Source: Thiomicrorhabdus arctica DSM 13458
GTDB taxonomy: Bacteria > Pseudomonadota > Gammaproteobacteria > Thiomicrospirales > Thiomicrospiraceae
Reading direction: 5' to 3'
DNA length: 64,000 nucleotides
Assembly: GCF_000381085.1 (NCBI RefSeq)
Contig: NZ_KB905899.1
Location: 558,001-622,000 of the forward strand
The notes beneath the pieces are model-generated. The model ran no database searches. It was not told where the DNA came from and saw only the letters and a program-made list of their open reading frames with translations. How positions within the stretch are numbered: the stretch's first letter is position 1; each line of letters begins with the position of its first letter. The position numbers were made by a program, and so were the translations under genes. Shown here piece after piece: positions 15,942-24,607 of this stretch.

Positions 15942-18219
15942 TATGAAATTGAAAAAATTTAAAAGAGCTGCTTTATCAAGCGCGATTGCTGGTTTGATGT
16001 TATTACCTGGTTTGGCACAGGCATTTACAGTTGAAAAAATCGAAGTTGAAGGTGCAAATCGTATCGGGCTTGAAACGATTAAAAGTTACCTAGCCATTTC
16101 AAAAGGCAAGTTTCTGGACAGTAAATTGACCCAAGAAAGCATTCAGCGATTGTATAAAACTGGGTTTTTCAAAAACGTGGCACTGTATCAAAAAGATAAT
16201 GGCACGCTTGTTATAAAAGTGGTGGAGCGTCCTTCTATCTCAGAGGTTGAAATCGAAGGTAATCAGTTAATTGACACTGAAACTCTTACCGAGGCTTTAG
16301 ACGGGCTTGGCATTAAAAAAGGTCGTATTTATAGTCAGGTTGAGTTGGATAGAGTGATTGTCGACTTAAAAAGGCGTTATCAAAATCAAGGCTACTATGC
16401 GGCTGAAGTTGAGATTATCAGTGACGAGTTGCCGCGTAATCGTGTCGCCTTAAAAATTAAAATTGTTGAAGGTGAACCCGCTACCATTGGTCGTATCACT
16501 TTAGTTGGAAATAAAATTTATTCTGATGCCCGTCTTAAACCTAAAATGCAGATGGCCGAAGGGGATGCTTATTCCAAACCAAAATTACAAGCGGATATCG
16601 AAACGTTAAAATCTTACTATATGGACCGTGGTTATGCTGAATTTGAGGTACGTTCTTCACAAGTAAGTCTTTCAGCGGACAAAACGCAAGTGTTTACGAC
16701 CATTAACATGACTGAAGGACCTCAATACACCATTGCAGAAATTCACCTATCTGGCGAGCTCATTATTTCTGAAGCAGAAGTCAATAAGTTACTCAATTTC
16801 AAAGTTAAAGATGTTTTTTCCCGAAGTGCTGTGGTTGAAGCCGTCAATGGCATTCGTGATCGCTTGAGTGAGGAAGGGTATGCATTTGCGGAGATTACTC
16901 CAGAAACAAATTTGGATAAAAAGACCCAAACCATTGTACTCAACTTTAAATTTGAACCTAAAAATCGTGTTTACATTCGTCGAGTCGTTTTAGAGGGTAA
17001 TACACGAACTCGTGATCATGTCATTCGCCGTGAAATGCGCCAGCTTGAAAGCGCTCCTTATTCATTAAAGGAGGTTCGTCAATCTAAGTCGCGCTTGAAT
17101 CGACTAGGGTTCTTTAAAACTTCAGATATTGAAACCAAACGTGTTAGTGCTGATGAAGTTGACTTGGTTGTTAAGGTCGAAGAACAAGCAACCGGGTCTT
17201 TTACTGCGGGTGTTGGCTATTCACAGTTGGACGGGGTTAGTTTTAACCTTGGCGTAGCAGAACGCAACTTTATTGGAAGTGGTAACAAGTTAGATTTGAG
17301 TTTAGCGACCAGTGCCTCCAGAAAAACGGCTGATATTGGTATTACGAATCCTTACTTTACCGATGATGGCGTCAGCTTAGGTGGTGGTTTCTATCTTAGT
17401 GAGCTCGATGCTAATAAATTGAATATTGCTGACTATACTACTAATAACATGGGGATTAGAACGTCTTTAGGTTATCCGCTCAGTGAGTATGACTCATTGA
17501 ATTATGGATTAAAATTAGACTCTCAAGAATTAGTTTGTTCAGATACTTTTGCGGTCTGTAATGATCATGTTAATTTATATGGTAAAAGTACCACTGCAGC
17601 TATTTTTAGCATGGGTTGGAATTACAATTCAACGAACTCTTTTTACTTTCCTTCAAAGGGACAAAAAGCCCAATTGTCAGTGGAAACAGTGGTTCCAGGG
17701 ACTTCTGACGTCCCTTACTATAAGGTCTATGCTGATGAGGCGTGGTATTTACCGTTAACAAAAAACCTGAGCTTTAAGCTTAAGGGAGCTTTGGCTTATG
17801 GCGATGGCTTTGGCAATATATCAGAGTTGCCTTTCTATGAACGATTTTATGCCGGTGGTATAGGTTCAGTACGAGGGTTTGAGCCTAACTCTTTGGGGGG
17901 GAACTATAATTTAGCAACTGATGGAAGTAATCGACCGAAAGGAGGAGATGTTAAAATCGCTACCACGGCTGCAATTCTGCTTCCGGTGCCTTTCATAGAA
18001 GATTCTAGTAATATTCGACTCAGTCTCTTTATCGATGCCGGGAATGTTTTTACAGGAATTGATAATGTCAAACTCGGAGATTTGCGTTCAGCAGCAGGCA
18101 TTGGTGTCTCTTGGATAACCCCCGTCGGCCCATTAAGCTTTAGTTTTTCTCAGCCAATTGGTTACACTTCGGTTGACAAAACCCAGAGCTTTCAATTCAG
18201 TCTAGGTGCCGGATTCTAA
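15934..18219 (+). CDS. bamA: Outer membrane assembly factor BamA
   Basis: BamA is the central Omp85 insertase that folds beta-barrel proteins into the outer membrane. A signal peptide (KRAALSSAIAGLMLLPGLAQA) is followed by five POTRA repeats (about residues 30-425) and a C-terminal barrel that includes FYAGGIGSVRGFEPNSLGG, the conserved VRGF element of the lid loop. The protein ends in Phe (FSLGAGF), the outer-membrane signature. The ATG at 15934 overlaps rseP by 8 bp; a second ATG three codons later is an alternative start. Length is 761 residues against 810 in E. coli. Confidence 0.97.
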   Translation: MVDMKLKKFKRAALSSAIAGLMLLPGLAQAFTVEKIEVEGANRIGLETIKSYLAISKGKFLDSKLTQESIQRLYKTGFFKNVALYQKDNGTLVIKVVERPSISEVEIEGNQLIDTETLTEALDGLGIKKGRIYSQVELDRVIVDLKRRYQNQGYYAAEVEIISDELPRNRVALKIKIVEGEPATIGRITLVGNKIYSDARLKPKMQMAEGDAYSKPKLQADIETLKSYYMDRGYAEFEVRSSQVSLSADKTQVFTTINMTEGPQYTIAEIHLSGELIISEAEVNKLLNFKVKDVFSRSAVVEAVNGIRDRLSEEGYAFAEITPETNLDKKTQTIVLNFKFEPKNRVYIRRVVLEGNTRTRDHVIRREMRQLESAPYSLKEVRQSKSRLNRLGFFKTSDIETKRVSADEVDLVVKVEEQATGSFTAGVGYSQLDGVSFNLGVAERNFIGSGNKLDLSLATSASRKTADIGITNPYFTDDGVSLGGGFYLSELDANKLNIADYTTNNMGIRTSLGYPLSEYDSLNYGLKLDSQELVCSDTFAVCNDHVNLYGKSTTAAIFSMGWNYNSTNSFYFPSKGQKAQLSVETVVPGTSDVPYYKVYADEAWYLPLTKNLSFKLKGALAYGDGFGNISELPFYERFYAGGIGSVRGFEPNSLGGNYNLATDGSNRPKGGDVKIATTAAILLPVPFIEDSSNIRLSLFIDAGNVFTGIDNVKLGDLRSAAGIGVSWITPVGPLSFSFSQPIGYTSVDKTQSFQFSLGAGF

Positions 18220-18243
18220 CGCTTTATTAAAAACGAATAACGC

Positions 18244-18272
18244 GGGGGTTTTTACCCCCCCGGGACTTTTTT
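18244..18272 (+). terminator. Possible terminator between bamA and skp
   Basis: GGGGGT and ACCCCC pair around a TTTT loop, but CCGGGAC separates the stem from the following T7 run, so termination may be partial. Confidence 0.4.
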
Positions 18273-18333
18273 TAGGGTACAATTCTGAAATGTGCTTTTA
18301 TAATAATGAACAGAAAACTTAAGAATAAAACGG

Positions 18334-18879
18334 ATGATTTTGATGCAAAAACTTTTTAAGATTTACTTATCGGTCGCAATGTTAGCTTTGACGATGAATG
18401 CTTGGGCAGATACACCGGTGAAACTTGGAGTTGTCAATGTTGCGATGCTTTTGGAAAAAGCGCCGCAAGCTAAGGTTGCGGATGCACAGCTCAAGAATGA
18501 GTTTGCGCCACAACAAGCTGAATTAAAAGGCTTAGCGGGTAAGCTTGAAAAGCAACAGTCTACCTATCAAAAAAATAAAGCGGTCATGAGTGAGGCGCAA
18601 AAGGTCACTAAAGAACGTGAAATAGGGATGTTAACAAGAGAAATTCAGCGTCGTCGAAATGATGTTCAAGAGTTACTGAATTTACGCCGAAATGAAGAGC
18701 TCGCAAAGTTGCAAACTATTGTGAATGATGCGATTAAGGCAATTGGCATTAAACAACATTTTGACCTTATTTTATATGAAGGAATCGCCTATACCAATAA
18801 CCGTATAGATGTGACTGAAGATGTACTTAAGCACCTAGAAACGGTCAGCGACAAGCAACGTTCAGAATTCAATAAATAG
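18334..18879 (+). CDS. skp: Periplasmic chaperone Skp/OmpH
   Basis: Skp is the trimeric, tentacle-shaped chaperone that carries unfolded outer-membrane proteins to BamA. A signal peptide ends near MNAWADTP. The mature protein opens with VKLGVVNVAMLLEKAPQ, the family start, and continues as a long charged coiled coil rich in Lys, Gln and Glu. Two in-frame ATGs (18334 and 18343) are possible starts; the second has GGAT upstream. Length is 181 residues. It lies between bamA and lpxD, its conserved place. Confidence 0.92.
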   Translation: MILMQKLFKIYLSVAMLALTMNAWADTPVKLGVVNVAMLLEKAPQAKVADAQLKNEFAPQQAELKGLAGKLEKQQSTYQKNKAVMSEAQKVTKEREIGMLTREIQRRRNDVQELLNLRRNEELAKLQTIVNDAIKAIGIKQHFDLILYEGIAYTNNRIDVTEDVLKHLETVSDKQRSEFNK

Positions 18880-18893
18880 AACGAGTCATCACT

Positions 18894-19925
18894 GTGCAAT
18901 TAAGTTATATCATCAATCAACTTGAGTCTTTTGGTGTTCAAGTTGATTTCGTAGGGTCTGGGCAGACTGAAATTCTGCAAGTAGCTGGTCTTGATCATGC
19001 TCAGCCGAACCATATCTCATTTTTAAATGACAAAAAATACCTTTCCTCCTTACGGGACACTCATGCAGGCGCTGTGATTCTAAGTCCCACCTATCGCGAT
19101 AATTGCACAGTTGCACGTTTAATCGTGGACAATCCCTACTATGTTTATGCGTTAGTTGCGCAAATATTGAACCCTAACCCAATTGAAATTGGAATACATT
19201 GTGACTCTACAGTGGATAGCACGGCTGTGATTGCGGAAACGGCCTGTGTCAAAGCACAGGCTGTCGTGCAGTCAGGTGTTGTAATCGGTCAATCCACTTT
19301 GATTGGTAGTGGTGCGGTTATCGAGCATAACGTACAGATTGGTGAGCATTGTCGTATTGGTTCGAATGTTGTCATTTGTCATCATTGCATAATAGGCGAT
19401 GGGGTGATTATTGAAGCAGGCGCGGTTATCGGTGGTGATGGGTTCGGTTGGGCCAGTCATCAAGGTAAATGGCATAAAATTCCTCAAGTTGGCCGAGTCA
19501 TTATTGGTCATCATGTCTCTATTGGCAATAACGTATGTATTGATCGCGGCGCTATAGAAGATACTGTGATTGCTGATAATTGTATTATCGATAACCTGGT
19601 TCACATTGCACATAACGTTAAAATTGGTGAAGGCTCAGCGATCGCTGGTCAATCCGGTTTTGCCGGGAGTACCTCTTTGGGTGCTCACTGCACTGTCGCA
19701 GGTCAAGTTGGTTTTGCGGGACACTTGAATATTGCAGATAACATACATTTTCTCGCCAAAGCGGGTGTGACACATAATCTTGATAAGCCCGGTGCTTACG
19801 CTGGTTTTCCTGCAATACCCGTATTGGATTGGCAAAAAAACAGCGTCAGAGCACGTAATTTAGATAAAATGTCTAAACAGATTAAACGGCTACAAAAACA
19901 GCTGGATGCACTCTCTAAAGCATAA
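18894..19925 (+). CDS. lpxD: UDP-3-O-(3-hydroxyacyl)glucosamine N-acyltransferase LpxD
   Basis: LpxD adds the second 3-hydroxyacyl chain in lipid A synthesis. After an N-terminal uridine-binding domain (residues 1-100), hexapeptide repeats form a left-handed beta-helix with the catalytic-His stretch LVHIAHNVKIGEGSAIAGQ and the AGFPA segment near the C-terminus (YAGFPAIPVLDW). The start is GTG, 14 bp after the skp stop. The 343 residues compare with 341 in E. coli. Confidence 0.96.
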   Translation: MQLSYIINQLESFGVQVDFVGSGQTEILQVAGLDHAQPNHISFLNDKKYLSSLRDTHAGAVILSPTYRDNCTVARLIVDNPYYVYALVAQILNPNPIEIGIHCDSTVDSTAVIAETACVKAQAVVQSGVVIGQSTLIGSGAVIEHNVQIGEHCRIGSNVVICHHCIIGDGVIIEAGAVIGGDGFGWASHQGKWHKIPQVGRVIIGHHVSIGNNVCIDRGAIEDTVIADNCIIDNLVHIAHNVKIGEGSAIAGQSGFAGSTSLGAHCTVAGQVGFAGHLNIADNIHFLAKAGVTHNLDKPGAYAGFPAIPVLDWQKNSVRARNLDKMSKQIKRLQKQLDALSKA

Positions 19926-20020
19926 GTGCTCTTTGGACGGATTAGAGAGCAGTTGAACACGTTTCAACGAAAACTATACATTAATATTAAAAAGCAACAT
20001 AAGAACTGGATTAAACCTAC

Positions 20021-20458
20021 ATGATGGACGTTAAAGATATTTTCGATTATTTACCACACCGCTATCCTTTTTTATTGGTGGATAGAGTGACTGAGTTTGA
20101 ATCCGGTAAAATGTTAAAAGGCTTTAAAAACGTCACCTTCAACGAACCACAGTTCACCGGCCACTTCCCTGGAAATCCAATTATGCCGGGCGTGATGATT
20201 ATAGAAGCCATGGCTCAATGTACCGGGATTCTAGCGTTTCGCAGCCAAGGTGAAAAGCCGGATGGTAGCTCATTGTATTATTTGGCCGCGGTAGACAATT
20301 GTCGCTTCAGACAGCCAGCAGTGCCGGGTGATCGTCTTGACTTTGAAGTCATTGCGTTAGGTCATAAACGAGGGATTTGGAAGTTTTCTTGTACGACTAA
20401 AATTGATGGTAAGGTGATTGCCTCAGCCGATTTGATGTGTGCTGAGAGAAAGGTTTGA
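20021..20458 (+). CDS. fabZ: 3-hydroxyacyl-[acyl-carrier-protein] dehydratase FabZ
   Basis: FabZ dehydrates 3-hydroxyacyl-ACP in fatty-acid elongation and competes with LpxA and LpxD for the same substrates. The hot-dog-fold motifs are [12 protein letters not shown] with the catalytic His and [20 protein letters not shown] with the catalytic Glu. The frame opens with two adjacent ATG codons; either may be used. It is 145 residues and ends four bases before the lpxA start. Confidence 0.97.
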   Translation: MMDVKDIFDYLPHRYPFLLVDRVTEFESGKMLKGFKNVTFNEPQFTGHFPGNPIMPGVMIIEAMAQCTGILAFRSQGEKPDGSSLYYLAAVDNCRFRQPAVPGDRLDFEVIALGHKRGIWKFSCTTKIDGKVIASADLMCAERKV

Positions 20459-20462
20459 TATC

Positions 20463-21233
20463 TTGATTCACTCTACTGCCATTATTGATCCTAATGCTCA
20501 TATTGCACCGGATGTTACCATTGGTGCTTACTGTGTAATTGAAGGTGATGTCACCATTGGTGCAGGTTCTACTGTCGCTCCACATGTTATTATTCAAGGT
20601 CCAACGGTGATTGGAAACAATAACCATTTTTTTCAATTTGGTTCGATAGGGGCTGCTCCCCAAGATAAAAAATATGATGGTGAGCCTACGCTATTAGTCA
20701 TTGGCAATGATAATACCTTTAGAGAAAATGTCACCATTAACCGCGGTACGATTCAGGATATTGGTAAAACGGTTATCGGTAATGATAACTGGGTGATGGC
20801 TGGCGTACATATTGCCCATGATTGTATTATTGGTAATCATTGTATTTTAGCGAATGCAACGGCACTTGCAGGTCATGTTATTGTTCACGACTGGGCGATT
20901 CTAGGAGGCTATACCTTAGTTCACCAATTCTGCCAGATTGGCGAACATAGCTTTTGTGGTATGGGCAGTGTTATCAATCAAGATGTCCCTAATTTTGTGG
21001 TCGTTTCCGGCAACTTAGCCAGTCCCAGGGGGATCAATCTAGAAGGTTTAAAGCGTCGTGGTTATAGTCGTGAGCAACTTAATCTTGTCAAAAAAGCCTA
21101 TCGAGTTTTGTACCGAACGGGTAATAGACTTGAACAAGCTCTTCATGAACTTGAATTATTAAACGACGATTTAGGTACCCTAGATTCTTTAAACCTTTTT
21201 CTTAAGAACTCGGAACGCGGTATTGTTAGATAA
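20463..21233 (+). CDS. lpxA: UDP-N-acetylglucosamine acyltransferase LpxA
   Basis: LpxA catalyses the first step of lipid A synthesis. The left-handed beta-helix hexapeptides run from the N-terminus, HIAHDCIIGNHCI carries the catalytic His, and GINLEGLKRRGYSREQL begins the C-terminal helical part. I choose TTG at 20463, which gives ILIHSTAIIDPNAHIAP as the family-like N-terminus and has AAAGG nine to ten bases upstream. A frame from 20439 would add eight unrelated residues inside fabZ. Length is 256 residues against 262 in E. coli. Confidence 0.95.
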   Translation: MIHSTAIIDPNAHIAPDVTIGAYCVIEGDVTIGAGSTVAPHVIIQGPTVIGNNNHFFQFGSIGAAPQDKKYDGEPTLLVIGNDNTFRENVTINRGTIQDIGKTVIGNDNWVMAGVHIAHDCIIGNHCILANATALAGHVIVHDWAILGGYTLVHQFCQIGEHSFCGMGSVINQDVPNFVVVSGNLASPRGINLEGLKRRGYSREQLNLVKKAYRVLYRTGNRLEQALHELELLNDDLGTLDSLNLFLKNSERGIVR

Positions 21234-22401
21234 GATAGCTTTACATTCTCAGGCCAAGCTGACGATTGCAATGGTCGCTGGCGAGGCATCGGGTGATACC
21301 CTCGGTTCTGATCTCATTCTAAGTTTACAAGCACGTTATCCCAATGCACGATTTGTCGGCATTGGCGGCCCCAAGATGCTGTCTTTGGGTTTCGAGAGTT
21401 GGTTTCCAATGGAAAAACTCTCTGTAATGGGGTTTTTTGAGGTCTTAAAGCACCTTTTCGAACTGCTCAGAATCCGTAAATCTCTTATTCAAAAACTACT
21501 CAGCCTTAATCCGGATGTCTTTATTGGTATTGATGCGCCGGACTTTAACTTTAAAGTTGAGTCCGAACTTAAAAAGCATAATATCACGACGGTGCATTAT
21601 GTTGGTCCTTCTGTTTGGGCATGGCGTGAAAAGCGTCTAGAGAAAGTTCGATATTCCGTTGATGGTGTCTTGGTGTTGTTTCCGTTTGAGCCTGACTACT
21701 ATCATCGTTACCAAATTCCAGTTAAGTTTGTTGGTCATCCTTTAGCCAATCAATTCCCAGAAAAGCCGAACACTCATCAAGCCAGAGAAACTCTTGGTTT
21801 AAACATTGATGATTCCATTACGGCTATCTTACCTGGCTCACGCATGAGTGAGATTGAACGTATGGCGGATATTTATGTTCAAACGGCAAAGATTCTTTCC
21901 GAACTCTATCCGAGGATGATTTTTGTGATTCCATGTGTAAATGATAGGGCCCGACAGCGAATTCAGCAGGCCGTGGATCAATTTGGATCTCGTGTTAGTA
22001 TACAGTTAGTGGATGGTCAGTCGCGCACTGTCCTTGAAGCATGTGATCAAGCTTTGGTTACCTCGGGCACCGCTACATTAGAGGCCGCATTGTTGAAAAA
22101 GCCGTTGGTGTTAGCGATTCAGGTTCATCCACTTTCCTATTGGATTATGAAACGTCTGGCCACGACAAAATGGATAGGTTTGCCGAATATATTAGCGAAT
22201 GAATCGCTGGTTTCTGAGCTTATTCAACATCAAGCTACGCCCCAAAACATCGCTATTCAGATGGGGTGTTTGATTGCAGACAGCAATCTTAGAAAAAAAC
22301 AAATAGAGGCTTTTGAGTTGCAATATAAGGCACTTAAGCAAAATGCTTCTGAGTTAGCGGCGGATGCAATTACTGAATGGGCGCACTTGAATGAACGTTA
22401 A
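21223..22401 (+). CDS. lpxB: Lipid-A-disaccharide synthase LpxB
   Basis: LpxB is the GT19 glycosyltransferase that condenses UDP-diacylglucosamine with lipid X. Conserved motifs are MVAGEASGDTLGSDLI, VGIGGPKM, FIGIDAPDFNF, HYVGPSVWAWREKR, LPGSRMSEIER and SGTATLEAALLKKP. The start is TTG at 21223 with GGAACGCGG upstream and overlaps the end of lpxA by 11 bp. The 392 residues compare with 382 in E. coli. The end overlaps rnhB by 11 bp. Confidence 0.96.
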   Translation: MLDKIALHSQAKLTIAMVAGEASGDTLGSDLILSLQARYPNARFVGIGGPKMLSLGFESWFPMEKLSVMGFFEVLKHLFELLRIRKSLIQKLLSLNPDVFIGIDAPDFNFKVESELKKHNITTVHYVGPSVWAWREKRLEKVRYSVDGVLVLFPFEPDYYHRYQIPVKFVGHPLANQFPEKPNTHQARETLGLNIDDSITAILPGSRMSEIERMADIYVQTAKILSELYPRMIFVIPCVNDRARQRIQQAVDQFGSRVSIQLVDGQSRTVLEACDQALVTSGTATLEAALLKKPLVLAIQVHPLSYWIMKRLATTKWIGLPNILANESLVSELIQHQATPQNIAIQMGCLIADSNLRKKQIEAFELQYKALKQNASELAADAITEWAHLNER

Positions 22402-23029
22402 GCAACAGCCGAACTTGTTTTCTGAAGCGACGACAACCCTATATAGGTCACTTACAGGTGAAACGGTTGGCGTGGATGAGGTGGGCCGTGGCCCTCTTAT
22501 TGGGGATGTCGTTGCTGCTGCGGTCATCTTACCTGCAGGCTGTAGTTTACCGCTTCGAGATTCAAAAAAACTCTCGGAAGCAAAGCGTGAGACGCTGGCT
22601 ATTCTAATAAAGGAGCAGGCCGTCGCCTATGCGATTGCAGTTGCCACGCCTCAAGAAATAGATGACATTAATATTTTGCAAGCAACGATGCTCGCTATGC
22701 GACGTGCAGTACAGCAATTGCAAGACAAGAGTGCCAAGATTTCATACCTCTACGTAGACGGCAACCGTTGTCCAAAATTGAGTTGTCCTTGTGAAGCGGT
22801 CATAAAAGGTGATGATAAAATCATGGAAATAAGTGCTGCTTCCATTTTGGCGAAGGTTTATAGAGATCAGCAAATGCGAGAATTACATGAATATTACCCG
22901 CAATATGGGTTTAATCAGCATAAAGGGTACCCTACAGTTAAACACTTGGCTGCAATTAAAGAGTTTGGCATGATTACTGGTTATAGAAAGTCCTTTAAAC
23001 CCATTAAACAAATGTTACAAGCAAATTGA
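22391..23029 (+). CDS. rnhB: Ribonuclease HII
   Basis: RNase HII nicks DNA at misincorporated ribonucleotides and RNA-DNA junctions. The family motif GVDEVGRGPLIGDVVAAAV supplies the Asp-Glu pair, RDSKKLSEAKRE follows, and YVDGNRCPKL and AASILAKVYRD provide the remaining acidic residues. Length is 212. It overlaps lpxB and is the last gene of the lipid A block; dnaE, which follows in E. coli, is not here. A 26-bp perfect palindrome lies 5 bp after the stop codon. Confidence 0.96.
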   Translation: MNVKQQPNLFSEATTTLYRSLTGETVGVDEVGRGPLIGDVVAAAVILPAGCSLPLRDSKKLSEAKRETLAILIKEQAVAYAIAVATPQEIDDINILQATMLAMRRAVQQLQDKSAKISYLYVDGNRCPKLSCPCEAVIKGDDKIMEISAASILAKVYRDQQMRELHEYYPQYGFNQHKGYPTVKHLAAIKEFGMITGYRKSFKPIKQMLQAN

Positions 23030-23034
23030 GTGTT

Positions 23035-23060
23035 CAATTTGACCAGGCCTGGTCAAATTG
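23035..23060. repeat. 26-bp perfect palindrome centred on copy 4
   Basis: CAATTTGACCAGG (23035-23047) is the exact reverse complement of CCTGGTCAAATTG (23048-23060). The 12-bp core ACCAGGCCTGGT is at 23042-23053. No T run follows, so canonical termination of the lpx block here is uncertain. Confidence 0.95.
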
Positions 23061-23182
23061 CTTCATTGGTGGATTATTTCTTAAGTGATTTATTTTGAGT
23101 TAAAATCAATCATCAAATGAATCTGTTAGGGTTTAAATGATGAATTTACGCATTAGATAGATAACGAGTTAAGGCGATAACA

Positions 23183-24154
23183 ATGAGTACTACTTTAGAG
23201 CAGGCTGAAAAAACCGCACAGTTAAGTAAAAATAACCAAATGAGTTTGATGATATTTCAAGTTCAGTTTCCAAAAGAGAGTGTTCAACCGCCTTATTATG
23301 GAATGAATGTCTTTAAGGTTCGTGAAGTTCTGGAGGCGTGTGCTTATGAAATTGCGCCTATGCCGGACACGAATCCTTTGATTGAAGGAATGATTGAGTT
23401 GCGCGGTGTGTATCTCCCTGTTATTGATCTGCCTAAGTGGATGGGCTTTGAGATGTCGGCAGAAGAGCGAGAAAAATCGATTATCATCGTGTCGGATTTT
23501 AGTCGTAATTTTATCGGTTTACGCGTTTCTTATATCCATGGTGTAGAAGAAAAAAATTGGTCCGATATTCATCCTGCTGGAAACTATAATGTAGACGTTA
23601 ACTCGAATCAGATTGTTAACCATACTTATTTGGAAAACAGCGAAACCTTATGTTTTATTCTTGATATAGAAAAGCTGTTAATTGAAGCCATGCCAGCTGT
23701 TGCCGAAAAGATTTTTGCCTCCGCTAATGAGGTTGCAAAAGAGGGCCACGTATTCAGTAGTGAAATGTATACAAAAACCATTTTATTTGCTGAAGACAGT
23801 AAAGCAATTCAAAAATACATGAGCATGGTTTTTACCCAACTTGGTTTAAAATCTCAAGGTTTTGATGATGGCCGGCAGTTACTTAATTACATTGAAGGGC
23901 TTGAATCCCTTGAAGACATTTCTATGGTGTTCACAGATTTAGAGATGCCTGTCGCGTCAGGGCATACGGTCATTCAAGAATTACGTGCGAATCCTCGTAC
24001 TAAAAAGATGCCTATCATTGTGCATACATCAATGACGAGTGATAATAACAGTCGAGAAGTGTTAGGTATGGGGGCCGATTATTTTATTGGTAAGGTCGAT
24101 ACAGATTTGATTGTCGACACGATTCAAAAAGTTGAAAAGCTCATTACAAAATGA
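23183..24154 (+). CDS. cheV: CheV-type chemotaxis coupling protein
   Basis: The 323-residue protein has a CheW-like domain (about residues 18-180, with FKVREVLEA, GMIELRGVYLPVIDL and a GLRVSYIHGVEEKNW core) followed by a response-regulator receiver domain (from TILFAEDSKAIQKYM). The phosphoacceptor Asp is in MVFTDLEMPVASG, and the Thr and Lys positions are in VHTSMTSD and FIGKVD. It would couple receptors to CheA and adapt through phosphorylation. It stands apart from any chemotaxis operon here. The cell is probably motile. Confidence 0.92.
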   Translation: MSTTLEQAEKTAQLSKNNQMSLMIFQVQFPKESVQPPYYGMNVFKVREVLEACAYEIAPMPDTNPLIEGMIELRGVYLPVIDLPKWMGFEMSAEEREKSIIIVSDFSRNFIGLRVSYIHGVEEKNWSDIHPAGNYNVDVNSNQIVNHTYLENSETLCFILDIEKLLIEAMPAVAEKIFASANEVAKEGHVFSSEMYTKTILFAEDSKAIQKYMSMVFTQLGLKSQGFDDGRQLLNYIEGLESLEDISMVFTDLEMPVASGHTVIQELRANPRTKKMPIIVHTSMTSDNNSREVLGMGADYFIGKVDTDLIVDTIQKVEKLITK

Positions 24155-24193
24155 TTTAGAAACAGGCTTAGATTTTAATAAAAAGTAGGTATA

Positions 24194-24224
24194 AAAAAAG
24201 GCGCCTGATCAGGGCGCCTTTTTT
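24194..24224. terminator. Bidirectional terminator between cheV and rpmJ
   Basis: AAAAAAGGCGCC (24194-24205) and GGCGCCTTTTTT (24213-24224) pair perfectly around a 7-nt loop. The A and T tracts let the hairpin terminate transcription from both convergent genes. Confidence 0.92.
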
Positions 24225-24244
24225 GTTACTGCTGTAAATCTAAA

Positions 24245-24370
24245 TTAACGCTGACGCGCTTTAAATTTAGGATTTGTTTTACAGATAACATAAACTTTTC
24301 CACGACGCTTAACGATTTGACAATCTTTATGACGTGCTTTAGCTGATTTTAATGATGATAAGATTTTCAT
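24245..24370 (-). CDS. rpmJ: 50S ribosomal protein L36, type B
   Basis: This 41-residue gene is too short for ordinary gene calling. Its product opens with [20 protein letters not shown] and continues [21 protein letters not shown]. It matches the type B L36 family (E. coli YkgM, starting MKVLNSLRTAK) in length and sequence. It lacks the four-ligand zinc ribbon of type A L36: only two cysteines remain and the N-terminal CxxC is gone. In E. coli the type B copy is induced under zinc starvation. I see no clear Zur box here. The gene stands alone, convergent with cheV. Confidence 0.93.
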   Translation of the reverse strand: MKILSSLKSAKARHKDCQIVKRRGKVYVICKTNPKFKARQR

Positions 24371-24607
24371 AGGATATATCCATTTATTGGGCCGAATATT
24401 TAAAACCAATTCGACTTAAGTTCAAATTTGAAGTGGCGGATTATAAAGGTTTCTAAATCAACTGTCTAGCCAAGAGGGTTAAAAAAACGTTTGTTTTACT
24501 CTATTTGATGAAATTTAAATCTAAACAGGCATTCTGCTACAGGATATTGTGTTTCATTCACGTATAATGCATCACACCTTTTTATATGAATGGACTTCTT
24601 TTTTATC

